Of a stretch of DNA of 64,000 bases, positions 51,872 through 60,135 are shown piece after piece (the first letter of the stretch is position 1; each line of letters begins with the position of its first letter). The stretch is from NCBI RefSeq assembly GCF_036099295.1, contig NZ_CP107976.1, positions 4,092,001 to 4,156,000 of the forward strand, in the 5' to 3' direction. A program made the position numbers and the translations under genes. Source of the stretch: Streptomyces sp. NBC_00358 (GTDB lineage: Bacteria > Actinomycetota > Actinomycetes > Streptomycetales > Streptomycetaceae). The notes under the pieces are model-generated. The model was given only the letters and a program-made list of their open reading frames with translations, made no database searches and was not told where the DNA came from.

Positions 51872-53530
51872 TCAGCGCACGAAGACCCCGGCCTGGCTCG
51901 CCAGGTTCAGGAAGTACTGCGGCGCCACACCGAGCACCAGGGTGACCGCCACGCCCACCGCGATGGCGGTCGTGGTCAGCGCCGACGGCACGGCCACCGT
52001 CGGCCCCTCGGGCTTCGGCTCACTGAAGAACATCAGCACGATCACGCGGATGTAGAAGAACGCCGCGATCGCCGACGAGATCACACCGACCACGACCAGT
52101 GTTCCCGCGCCGCCCTCGGCCGCCGCCTTGAACACGGCGAACTTTCCGGCGAATCCCGAGGTCAGCGGGATGCCCGCGAAGGACAGCAGGAAGACCGCGA
52201 ACACCGCGGCCACCAGCGGGGACCTGCGTCCGAGACCCGCCCACTTGGAGAGGTGCGTGGCCTCGCCGCCCGCGTCCCGGACCAGCGTGACGACCGCGAA
52301 GGCACCGATCGTGACGAAGGAGTACGCGGCCAGGTAGAAGAGGACCGACGAGACGCCGTCCGGCGAGGTCGCGATGACACCCGCGAGGATGAACCCCGCG
52401 TGCGCGATCGACGAGTACGCCAGGAGCCGCTTGATGTCGGTCTGGGTGATCGCGACGATCGCGCCGCCCAGCATGGTGACGATCGCCACGGCCCACATGA
52501 CCGGCCGCCAGTCCCAGCGCAGCCCCGGCAGGACGACGTAGAGCAGGCGCAGCAGCGCTCCGAACGCGGCCACCTTCGTCGCCGCCGCCATGAAGCCGGT
52601 GACCGGGGTCGGCGCGCCCTGGTAGACGTCCGGTGTCCACATGTGGAAGGGCACAGCGCCGACCTTGAAGAGCAGGCCCATGACGATCAGGGCCATTCCG
52701 ATGAGCAGCAGTACGTCGTTGCCCATGGTGCCGGCGAGCGCCGGGTCGACGTTCGTGACCGTGCCGTCGACGACGTGCGCGATCGTCGCGTACGACACCG
52801 AGCCCGCGTAGCCGTACAGCAGGGCGATGCCGAAGAGGGTGAACGCGGAGGCGAAGGCGCCGAGCAGGAAGTACTTGACCGCCGCCTCCTGCGACATGAG
52901 CCGCTTGCGGCGGGCCACGGCGCACAGGAGGTACAGCGGGAGCGAGAAGACCTCCAGCGCGATGAACAGGGTCAGCAGGTCGTTGGCCGACGGGAAGACC
53001 AGCATGCCGCTGATGGCGAAGAGCAGCAGCGGGAACACCTCGGTGGTGGTGAACCCGGCCTTCACGGCGGCCTTCTCGCTGTCGCTGCCGGGCACCGAGG
53101 CGGCCTGGGCCGCGAAGGAGTCGACCCGGTTTCCGTGTGCCTCCGGATCGAGGCGCCGCTCGGCGAAGGTGAAGACGCCGAGGATGCCGGCCAGCAGGAT
53201 CGTGCCCTGGAGGAACAGGGACGGTCCGTCGACCGCGATCGCGCCCATCGCCGCGATGTGCGCCTTTGTCGTGCCGTATCCGCCCGCCGCGAGCGCGACG
53301 ACCGCGGCGAACGCCGCGACCAGCGCGACGACGGCGACGAACACCTGTGCGTAGTAACGGGACTTGCGCGGCACGAAGGCCTCGACCAGGACTCCGATGA
53401 CCGCCGCGCCGATAACGATCAAGGTGGGCGACAATTGCCCGTATTCGATCTTCGGCGCGTTGATCTTGGAGATGGGCTCGGCTGCGGTTGCCGCCGTTGT
53501 CCACAGGCTGTGGACGGCTGATGCGCTCAC
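51872..53530 (-). CDS. nuoN: NADH-quinone oxidoreductase subunit N
   Basis: This is a 552-aa antiporter-like proton-pumping subunit of complex I with about fourteen transmembrane helices. Family blocks include LLLFAISGMLVFPSANDLLTLFIALEVFSLPLYLLC (with the conserved Glu), VGAVPFHMWTPDVYQGAPTPVTGFMAAATKVAAFGALLR (with Lys residues), TQTDIKRLLAYSSIAHAGF and LSFAGIPLTSGFAGKF. A soluble insert of ~30 residues between early helices (RLDPEAHGNRVDSFAAQAASVPGSDSEKAAV) is usual for actinobacteria. GTG start at 53530 overlaps the nuoM stop (GTGA). It is the last gene of the operon. Confidence 0.96.
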   Translation of the reverse strand: MSASAVHSLWTTAATAAEPISKINAPKIEYGQLSPTLIVIGAAVIGVLVEAFVPRKSRYYAQVFVAVVALVAAFAAVVALAAGGYGTTKAHIAAMGAIAVDGPSLFLQGTILLAGILGVFTFAERRLDPEAHGNRVDSFAAQAASVPGSDSEKAAVKAGFTTTEVFPLLLFAISGMLVFPSANDLLTLFIALEVFSLPLYLLCAVARRKRLMSQEAAVKYFLLGAFASAFTLFGIALLYGYAGSVSYATIAHVVDGTVTNVDPALAGTMGNDVLLLIGMALIVMGLLFKVGAVPFHMWTPDVYQGAPTPVTGFMAAATKVAAFGALLRLLYVVLPGLRWDWRPVMWAVAIVTMLGGAIVAITQTDIKRLLAYSSIAHAGFILAGVIATSPDGVSSVLFYLAAYSFVTIGAFAVVTLVRDAGGEATHLSKWAGLGRRSPLVAAVFAVFLLSFAGIPLTSGFAGKFAVFKAAAEGGAGTLVVVGVISSAIAAFFYIRVIVLMFFSEPKPEGPTVAVPSALTTTAIAVGVAVTLVLGVAPQYFLNLASQAGVFVR

Positions 53531-55098
53531 TTGGCCGCCTCCACCGCGGGCTGGGGGTCCGTCTTGTGTACATCTGACATGGTCTGCTTGACCGCCGGGT
53601 TGACGATGTCGGTGACCGGCTTCGGGTAGACGCCCAGGAAGATCAGCAGAGCGATCAGCGGGGCGACCACCAGGAGCTCGCGCACCCTGAGGTCAGGCAT
53701 CTCGGCCACCTCCGCCTTGACCGGGCCCGTCATCGTCCGCTGGTACAGGACGAGGGTGTAGAGCGCGGCGAGGACGATGCCGAAGGTGGCGACGATGCCG
53801 ACGGCCGGGTAGCGCTCGAACGCGCCCACCAGGACCAGGAATTCACTCACGAAGGGCGCGAGACCGGGGAGCGACAGCGTCGCGAGGCCGCCGATCAGGA
53901 AGGTGCCCGCGAGCACCGGGGCGACTTTCTGCACCCCTCCGTAGTCGGCGATCAGACGCGAGCCGCGCCGCGAGATCAGGAAGCCCGCCACCAGCATCAG
54001 GGCGGCTGTCGAGATCCCGTGGTTGACCATGTACAGCGTCGCGCCCGACTGGCCCTGACTGGTCATCGCGAAGATGCCCAGGATGATGAACCCGAAGTGC
54101 GAGATCGACGCGTAGGCGACCAGTCGCTTGATGTCCCGCTGTCCGACCGCCAGCAGCGCCCCGTAGATGATGCTGATCAGGGCCAGGACGAGGATCACGG
54201 GCGTCGCCCACTTGCTGGCCTCCGGGAAGAGCTGGAGGCAGAAGCGGAGCATCGCGAAGGTGCCGACCTTGTCGACGACCGCCGTGATCAGCACGGCGAC
54301 CGGGGCAGTGGCCTCACCCATGGCGTTGGGCAGCCAGGTGTGCAGCGGCCACAGGGGCGCCTTCACGGCGAAGGCGAAGAAGAAGCCGAGGAAGAGCCAC
54401 CGCTCGGTGCTGGTCGCCATGTGCAGCGATCCGTTGGCCCGCGCCTGGACGATCTCCTGGAGCGAGAAGCTCCCGGCCACCACATAGAGGCCGATCACGG
54501 CGGCCAGCATGATCAGGCCGCCGACCAGGTTGTAGAGAAGGAACTTCACCGCGGCGTACGAGCGTTGGGTCGCCGCCGCCTCGTCCCCGTGTTCGTGGGC
54601 ACGGTCCCCGAAGCCGCCGATGAGGAAGTACATCGGGATCAGCATGGCTTCGAAGAAGATGTAGAAGAGGAAGACGTCGGTGGCCTCGAAGGAGATGATC
54701 ACCATCGCCTCGACGGCCAGGATCAGGGCGAAGAAGCCCTGGGTCGGACGCCAGCGCTTGCTGCCGGTCTCGTGCGGGTCGGCGTCGTGCCAGCCCGCCA
54801 GGATCACGAACGGCATCAGCAGCGCGGTGAGCGCGACGAGCGCCACCCCGATGCCGTCGACGCCCAACTGGTAGCGCACCCCGAAGTCCGCGATCCAGGC
54901 GTGGGACTCGGTGAGCTGGTAGCGGGCGCCACCGGGGTCGAACCGCACCAGGGTGACCGCGGCGAGCACCAGGGTGCCTAGGGAGACGAACAGCGCCAGC
55001 CATTTGGCGGCGACGCGCTGCGCGGCCGGCACGGCGGCCGTGGCGATCGCCCCGAGGGCCGGGAGCGCCGCCGTCGCTGTCAGCAGAGGAAAGGACAT
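53527..55098 (-). CDS. nuoM: NADH-quinone oxidoreductase subunit M
   Basis: This is a 523-aa antiporter-like proton-pumping subunit with about fourteen helices. Markers are YQLGVDGIGVALVALTALLMPFVILA, FYIFFEAMLIPMYFLIG (conserved Glu), FAVKAPLWPLHTWLPNAMGEATAPVAVLITAVVDKVGTFAML (conserved Lys residues) and VGQRDIKRLVAYASISHFGFIILG. Start ATG 55098; the nuoL stop lies five bases upstream on the coding strand. The C-terminus is a short soluble Thr/Asp/Glu tail. Confidence 0.97.
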   Translation of the reverse strand: MSFPLLTATAALPALGAIATAAVPAAQRVAAKWLALFVSLGTLVLAAVTLVRFDPGGARYQLTESHAWIADFGVRYQLGVDGIGVALVALTALLMPFVILAGWHDADPHETGSKRWRPTQGFFALILAVEAMVIISFEATDVFLFYIFFEAMLIPMYFLIGGFGDRAHEHGDEAAATQRSYAAVKFLLYNLVGGLIMLAAVIGLYVVAGSFSLQEIVQARANGSLHMATSTERWLFLGFFFAFAVKAPLWPLHTWLPNAMGEATAPVAVLITAVVDKVGTFAMLRFCLQLFPEASKWATPVILVLALISIIYGALLAVGQRDIKRLVAYASISHFGFIILGIFAMTSQGQSGATLYMVNHGISTAALMLVAGFLISRRGSRLIADYGGVQKVAPVLAGTFLIGGLATLSLPGLAPFVSEFLVLVGAFERYPAVGIVATFGIVLAALYTLVLYQRTMTGPVKAEVAEMPDLRVRELLVVAPLIALLIFLGVYPKPVTDIVNPAVKQTMSDVHKTDPQPAVEAAK

Positions 55099-55103
55099 CG
55101 GTA

Positions 55104-57017
55104 TCAGACCGCCCTCATCAGCAGGGTCGCGGCGACGAGGATCGCCGCACCGCCGAACATCGAGACCGCGTAACTGCGCGCATAGCCGTTCTGCAGCTTG
55201 CGCAGCCGCCCGGAGAGGCCGCCCACCGAGGCAGCCGTCCCGTTGACGACTCCGTCGACCAGGGTGTGGTCGACGTACACCAGGGAGCGGGTGAGGTGCT
55301 CACCGCCGCGTACCAGCACGACATGGTTGAAGTCGTCCTGGAGCAGGTCGCGCCGGGCGGCGCGGGTGAGCAGGGAGCCACGCGGGGCGACGACCGGTAC
55401 GGAGCTGCGGCCGTACTGGAGGTAGGCGATGCCGGCGCCGACGACCAGGAGCACCATCGTGGCCAGGGTGACCGTGAGGGCGCTCACGGGCGAGTCGCCT
55501 TCCGAGTGCCCGGTCACCGGCTCCAGCCAGTGCAGGAAGCGGTCGCCGATGCTGAAGTAGGCACCCGCGAAGACCGAGCCGAAGGCCAGCACGATCATCG
55601 GGATCGTCATGGACCGGGGAGACTCGTGCGGGTGCGGCTCATGGCCCTCCGCATCGGGCTGCCAGCGCTTCTCCCCGAAGAAGGTCATGATCATCACGCG
55701 CGTCATGTAGTACGCGGTGATCGCGGCGCCCAGCAGGGCCACGCCGCCGAGGATCCAGCCCTCGGTGCCGCCCTTGGCGAAGGCCGCCTCGATGATCTTG
55801 TCCTTGGAGAAGAAGCCGGACAGGAAGGGGAAGCCGATGATCGCGAGATAGCCGAGACCGAAGGTCACGAACGTGATCGGCATGTACTTCCTGAGGCCGC
55901 CGAACTTCCTCATGTCGACCTCGTCGTTCATGCCGTGCATGACCGAACCGGCGCCGAGGAAGAGCCCGGCCTTGAAGAAGCCGTGCGTCACCAGGTGCAT
56001 GATCGCCCAGACGTAGCCGATGGGGCCGAGACCCGCAGCCAGCACCATGTAGCCGATCTGCGACATGGTCGAGCCGGCGAGCGCCTTCTTGATGTCGTCC
56101 TTCGCGCAACCGACGATCGCACCGAACAGGAGCGTGACCCCGCCCACGACGGTGACGACGAGCTGTGCGTCGGGTGCCGCGTTGAAGACGGCGGCCGAAC
56201 GCACGATCAGGTACACACCCGCGGTCACCATGGTGGCGGCGTGAATGAGGGCCGAGACCGGGGTCGGGCCCTCCATCGCGTCCCCGAGCCAGGACTGCAG
56301 CGGCACCTGGGCGGACTTGCCGCAGGCGGCGAGCAGCAGCATCAGCGCGATGGCCGTGAGCTTGCCCTGGGTGGCGTCCCCGGCGATCCCCGCGTGCCCC
56401 TCGGTGCCGAGCAGGGGCCCGAAGGCGAAGGTCCCGAAGGTCGTGAACATCAGCATGATGCCGATGGACAGGCCCATGTCGCCCACGCGGTTGACCAGGA
56501 ACGCCTTCTTGGCGGCGGTGGCCGCGCTGGGCTTGTGCTGCCAGAAGCCGATCAGCAGGTACGAGGCGAGACCGACGCCCTCCCAGCCGACGTACAGCAG
56601 GAGGTAGTTGTCGGCGAGGACGAGCAGCAGCATCGCCGCCAGGAACAGGTTCAGATAGCCGAAGAAGCGGCGGCGGCGCTCGTCGTGCTCCATGTACCCG
56701 ATCGAGTACAGGTGGATCAGCGAGCCGACGCCGGTGATCAGCAGGACGAACGTCATCGACAACTGGTCGAGCTGGAAGCCGACGTCCGCGCGGAAGTTTC
56801 CGACGGCGATCCAGCTGTACAGATGCTGCGTGAAGGTCCGGTCGTCCGGACTCTTCCCCAGCATGTCGGCGAAGAGCACGGCGGCGATCACGAAGGAGCC
56901 GGCCGCGAACGCGGTGCCGATCCACTGGCCGACGGCGTCGAGCCGACGCCCGCCGCACAGCAGGACGACCGCTCCGAGCAGAGGCGCCGCTACCAGCAGC
57001 GCAATCAGGTTCTCCAC
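55104..57017 (-). CDS. nuoL: NADH-quinone oxidoreductase subunit L
   Basis: This is the 637-aa distal antiporter-like subunit carrying the long lateral helix of complex I. Sixteen or so transmembrane segments are visible; markers are LLLYVGWEGVGLASYLLIGFWQHKPSAATAAKKAFLVNRVGDMG, SWLGDAMEGPTPVSALIHAATMVTAGVYLIVRS, and DIKKALAGSTMSQIGYMVLA. The C-terminal segment after the antiporter core contains the long amphipathic region and a final anchoring helix. It starts with GTG at 57017, after a 14-bp gap from nuoK. Confidence 0.97.
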   Translation of the reverse strand: MENLIALLVAAPLLGAVVLLCGGRRLDAVGQWIGTAFAAGSFVIAAVLFADMLGKSPDDRTFTQHLYSWIAVGNFRADVGFQLDQLSMTFVLLITGVGSLIHLYSIGYMEHDERRRRFFGYLNLFLAAMLLLVLADNYLLLYVGWEGVGLASYLLIGFWQHKPSAATAAKKAFLVNRVGDMGLSIGIMLMFTTFGTFAFGPLLGTEGHAGIAGDATQGKLTAIALMLLLAACGKSAQVPLQSWLGDAMEGPTPVSALIHAATMVTAGVYLIVRSAAVFNAAPDAQLVVTVVGGVTLLFGAIVGCAKDDIKKALAGSTMSQIGYMVLAAGLGPIGYVWAIMHLVTHGFFKAGLFLGAGSVMHGMNDEVDMRKFGGLRKYMPITFVTFGLGYLAIIGFPFLSGFFSKDKIIEAAFAKGGTEGWILGGVALLGAAITAYYMTRVMIMTFFGEKRWQPDAEGHEPHPHESPRSMTIPMIVLAFGSVFAGAYFSIGDRFLHWLEPVTGHSEGDSPVSALTVTLATMVLLVVGAGIAYLQYGRSSVPVVAPRGSLLTRAARRDLLQDDFNHVVLVRGGEHLTRSLVYVDHTLVDGVVNGTAASVGGLSGRLRKLQNGYARSYAVSMFGGAAILVAATLLMRAV

Positions 57018-57031
57018 GATTCAGCGACCCC

Positions 57032-57331
57032 TTACAGCTTCATCAGGCTGGCGTCGTCGACCGAGGCCGAGTGGCGGGAACGGAACAGCGACACGATGAT
57101 CGCGAGCCCGACCACGACCTCCGCGGCGGCGACGACCATCGTGAAGAAGGCGATGATCTGGCCGTCGAGATTGCCGTGCATCCGGGAGAAGGCGACGAAG
57201 GTGAGGTTGCAGGCGTTGAGCATGAGCTCGATGCACATGAACACCACGATCGCGTTCCGCCTGATCAGCACACCGGTGGCGCCGATCGTGAACAACAGAG
57301 CGGCGAGATAGAGGTAGTTGACCGGATTCAC
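57032..57331 (-). CDS. nuoK: NADH-quinone oxidoreductase subunit K
   Basis: This 99-aa three-helix membrane subunit of complex I has the expected size. GVLIRRNAIVVFMCIELMLNACNLTFVAFSR carries the conserved Glu in helix 2 needed for proton transfer, and FFTMVVAAAEVVVGLAIIVSLFR carries the second conserved Glu. GTG start at 57331 overlaps the nuoJ stop (GTGA). Confidence 0.97.
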   Translation of the reverse strand: MNPVNYLYLAALLFTIGATGVLIRRNAIVVFMCIELMLNACNLTFVAFSRMHGNLDGQIIAFFTMVVAAAEVVVGLAIIVSLFRSRHSASVDDASLMKL

Positions 57332-58143
57332 TTGGACGCCTCCTCCGTCTTCGTGCGCTCCAGGCGCTCCTCGGCACGCTGCTCCAGCGCCTTCAGATCG
57401 CTCAGCGCCTCGGCCGACACGTCACGGATCTGCCCGCGGTCGCGCAGCGTCTTGCTGACGGTCAGCTCGGACGGAGTGCCGTCGGGGAGCAGGCCCGCGA
57501 TGTCCACCGCGTTGTGCCGGGCGTAGACGCCGGGCGCCGGCAGCGGCGGTACGTGCTTGCCCTCGCGCACGCGCTGCTCGGAGAGCTCGCGCTGGGTCTT
57601 GGGCCGCTCGGTGCGCTCGCGGTGCGTCAGCACCATGGCGCCGACGGCGGCCGTGATGAGCAGGGCGCCGGTGATCTCGAAGGCGAACACGTACTTCGTG
57701 AAGATGAGGGCGGCGAGGCCCTCCACGTTGCCGTTCGCGTTCGCCTTCGCCAGGCCGTCGAAGTCCTTGATGGACGCGTTGCCGATTCCGGCGAACAGCA
57801 GGACCCCGAAGCCGAGCCCGCAGACCAGGGCCAGCCAGCGCTGCCCCTTGATGGTCTCCTTCAGCGAGTCCGCCGCGGTGACACCGACGAGCATGACGAC
57901 GAAGAGGAAGAGCATCATGATCGCGCCGGTGTAGACGACGATCTGGACGATGCCCAGGAAGTACGCGCCGTTGGCGAGGTAGAACACCGCCAGGATGATC
58001 ATGGTCCCGGCGAGGCACAGCGCGCTGTGCACGGCCTTCCTCATGAAGACGGTGCACAGGGCGCCGATCACCGCGACGGTGCCGAGGACCCAGAACTGGA
58101 AGGCCTCTCCGGTGGAGGTGGAGTAAGCGGCCAGGCCGGTCAT
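57328..58143 (-). CDS. nuoJ: NADH-quinone oxidoreductase subunit J
   Basis: This is a 271-aa membrane subunit of complex I. The five-helix core (about 1-180) includes RKAVHSALCLAGTMIILAVFYLANGAYFLGIVQIVVYTGAIMMLFLFVVMLVG, whose helix 3 contains the flexible pi-bulge region, and FAFEITGALLITAAVGAMVL. Beyond the last helix is a soluble extension of ~90 charged residues (ERTERPKTQRELSEQRVREG...ALEQRAEERLERTKTEEASK), longer than the ~180-aa enterobacterial subunit. ATG 58143 overlaps the nuoI stop (ATGA). Confidence 0.96.
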   Translation of the reverse strand: MTGLAAYSTSTGEAFQFWVLGTVAVIGALCTVFMRKAVHSALCLAGTMIILAVFYLANGAYFLGIVQIVVYTGAIMMLFLFVVMLVGVTAADSLKETIKGQRWLALVCGLGFGVLLFAGIGNASIKDFDGLAKANANGNVEGLAALIFTKYVFAFEITGALLITAAVGAMVLTHRERTERPKTQRELSEQRVREGKHVPPLPAPGVYARHNAVDIAGLLPDGTPSELTVSKTLRDRGQIRDVSAEALSDLKALEQRAEERLERTKTEEASK

Positions 58144-58769
58144 GCCTCCGCCCCCTCTCCGGAAGCCGTGCCCGACGGACTCGCCGAGGGGTGCGACTCG
58201 CCCTTGGAGACCGCCACCTGGCGTTCGGTGCCGGGCGCGGCCTCGGTCACCAGACCCCGGTAGTAGTCCTGCTCGTCCGTGCCCGGGAAGATCGAGTGCG
58301 GCGTCTCGACCATGCCTTCCTCGAGTCCGGCGAGCAGTTGCTCCTTGGTGTAGATGAGGTTGGCGCGGCTGCTGTCGGCGAGCTCGAACTCGTTCGTCAT
58401 CGTCAGCGCGCGCGTGGGGCACGCCTCGATGCACAGACCGCACAGGATGCAGCGGGCGTAGTTGATCTGGTAGACGCGGCCGTACCGCTCGCCCGGGGAG
58501 TAGCGCTCCTCCTCGGTGTTGTCCGCGCCCTCCACATAGATGGCGTCCGCGGGGCAGGCCCAGGCGCACAGCTCGCAGCCGACGCACTTCTCCAGGCCGT
58601 CCGGATGGCGGTTGAGCTGATGCCGGCCGTGGAACCGCGGCGCGGTGGTCTTCTGCTGCTCCGGGTACTGCTCGGTCAGCCGCTTCTTGAACATGGCCTT
58701 GAAGGTCACGCCGAAACCGGCGACGGGGTTCTGGAAACCCGGTTTGGTCTCCTTCGGCTCCTCAGCCAT
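58140..58769 (-). CDS. nuoI: NADH-quinone oxidoreductase subunit I
   Basis: This 209-aa peripheral subunit carries two [4Fe-4S] clusters (N6a and N6b) that pass electrons towards NuoB. The ligands are in CVGCELCAWACP and CILCGLCIEACPTRA. GFGVTFKAMFKKRLTEQYP is the family N-terminus and PRFHGRHQLNRHPDGLEKC leads into the first cluster. ATG 58769 follows GAGGGGTCCG and overlaps the end of nuoH by eight bases. The last ~40 residues are a Ser/Gly/Glu tail. Confidence 0.97.
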   Translation of the reverse strand: MAEEPKETKPGFQNPVAGFGVTFKAMFKKRLTEQYPEQQKTTAPRFHGRHQLNRHPDGLEKCVGCELCAWACPADAIYVEGADNTEEERYSPGERYGRVYQINYARCILCGLCIEACPTRALTMTNEFELADSSRANLIYTKEQLLAGLEEGMVETPHSIFPGTDEQDYYRGLVTEAAPGTERQVAVSKGESHPSASPSGTASGEGAEA

Positions 58770-60135
58770 CGGACCCCTCCTTTCCGTCACGAGATCCGGC
58801 AACAGAACCGTCACTCGCAGTATCGGACCCGCCACTGACAATCAGCTCCCGCTCACGGCGCGGGCGGCGCCGCGGTACCGGCGGCAACTCCTGGCCGGGC
58901 AGCGGGGGCACGGGGAATCCACCGGCCATCGGGTCGAAGGCGGCGGGCTCGGCGGGCGTCTCCTGGGCTCCCTGCTTGTCGCGGAAGATGTCCGCCACGA
59001 ACGAAAGCAACAGGAGGACCAGGACTCCTCCGCCGACGTACAGGGCGATGTTCGCGAAGGCGACGTGCTCGTTGCGCAGCGTCCGTACCGTCGCGACGAG
59101 CATCAGCCAGACCACGGAGACCGGGATGAGGACCTTCCAGCCGAGCTTCATCAGCTGGTCGTAGCGGACACGCGGCAGCGTGCCGCGCAGCCAGATGAAG
59201 AAGAACAGCAGCAACTGCACCTTCACCACGAACCAGAGCATCGGCCACCAGCCGTGGTTGGCGCCCTCCCAGAAGCTGCTGATCGGCCACGGGGCCCGCC
59301 AGCCGCCCAGGAAGAGCGTCGTCGCCACGGCCGAGACCGTCACCATGTTCACGTACTCGGCGAGCATGAACAGCGCGAACTTGATCGACGAGTACTCGGT
59401 GTTGAAGCCGCCGACGAGGTCGCCCTCGGACTCCGGCATGTCGAAGGGGGCCCGGTTGGTCTCACCGATCATCGTCACGATGTAGATGAGGAACGAGACC
59501 GGCAGCAGGACGATGTACCAGCGGTCGTGCTGCTGCTCGACGATCGTCGAGGTCGACATCGACCCGGAGTAGAGGAACACCGAGGCGAACGCGGCACCCA
59601 TGGCGATCTCGTACGAGATCATCTGCGCGCAGGACCGCAGTCCGCCGAGCAGCGGATAGGTGGATCCGGAACTCCAGCCGGCGAGCACGATTCCGTAGAT
59701 GCCCACCGAGGCCACGGCGAGGATGTAAAGCATCGCGATCGGCAGGTCGGTGAGCTGCATCGTGGTGCGCTGGCCGAAGATCGAGACCTCGTCGTCCGCG
59801 GGCCCGAAGGGGATCACGGCGATCGCCATGAAGGCCGGGATGGCCGCGACGATCGGTGCGAGGACGTAGACCACCTTGTCCGCGCGCTTGACGATGAGGT
59901 CTTCCTTGAGCATCAGCTTCACGCCGTCGGCGAGCGACTGGAGCATTCCCCAGGGCCCGTGCCGGTTGGGGCCGATGCGCAACTGCATCCAGGCGACGAC
60001 CTTGCGCTCCCACACGATGGAGAAGAGCACGGTCACCATGAGGAAGGCGAAGCAGAACACCGCCTTGACGACGACCAGCCACCAGGGGTCGTGGCCGAAC
60101 ATCGAGAGGTCTTCGGCTGCGAGGTACGGCGTCAT
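58762..60135 (-). CDS. nuoH: NADH-quinone oxidoreductase subunit H
   Basis: This 457-aa membrane subunit forms the quinone-chamber entrance of complex I. About eight helices; conserved segments are SIVWERKVVAWMQLRIGPNRHGPWGMLQSLADGVKLMLKED, GETNRAPFDMPESEGDLVGGFNTEYSSIKFALFMLAEY and IWLRGTLPRVRYDQLMKLGWKVLIPVS. The C-terminal ~85 residues are a soluble Pro/Arg/Glu-rich extension not found in the ~325-aa E. coli protein. It contrasts with the divergent NuoH fragment at the start of the window. ATGA overlap with nuoG. Confidence 0.97.
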   Translation of the reverse strand: MTPYLAAEDLSMFGHDPWWLVVVKAVFCFAFLMVTVLFSIVWERKVVAWMQLRIGPNRHGPWGMLQSLADGVKLMLKEDLIVKRADKVVYVLAPIVAAIPAFMAIAVIPFGPADDEVSIFGQRTTMQLTDLPIAMLYILAVASVGIYGIVLAGWSSGSTYPLLGGLRSCAQMISYEIAMGAAFASVFLYSGSMSTSTIVEQQHDRWYIVLLPVSFLIYIVTMIGETNRAPFDMPESEGDLVGGFNTEYSSIKFALFMLAEYVNMVTVSAVATTLFLGGWRAPWPISSFWEGANHGWWPMLWFVVKVQLLLFFFIWLRGTLPRVRYDQLMKLGWKVLIPVSVVWLMLVATVRTLRNEHVAFANIALYVGGGVLVLLLLSFVADIFRDKQGAQETPAEPAAFDPMAGGFPVPPLPGQELPPVPRRRPRRERELIVSGGSDTASDGSVAGSRDGKEGSDG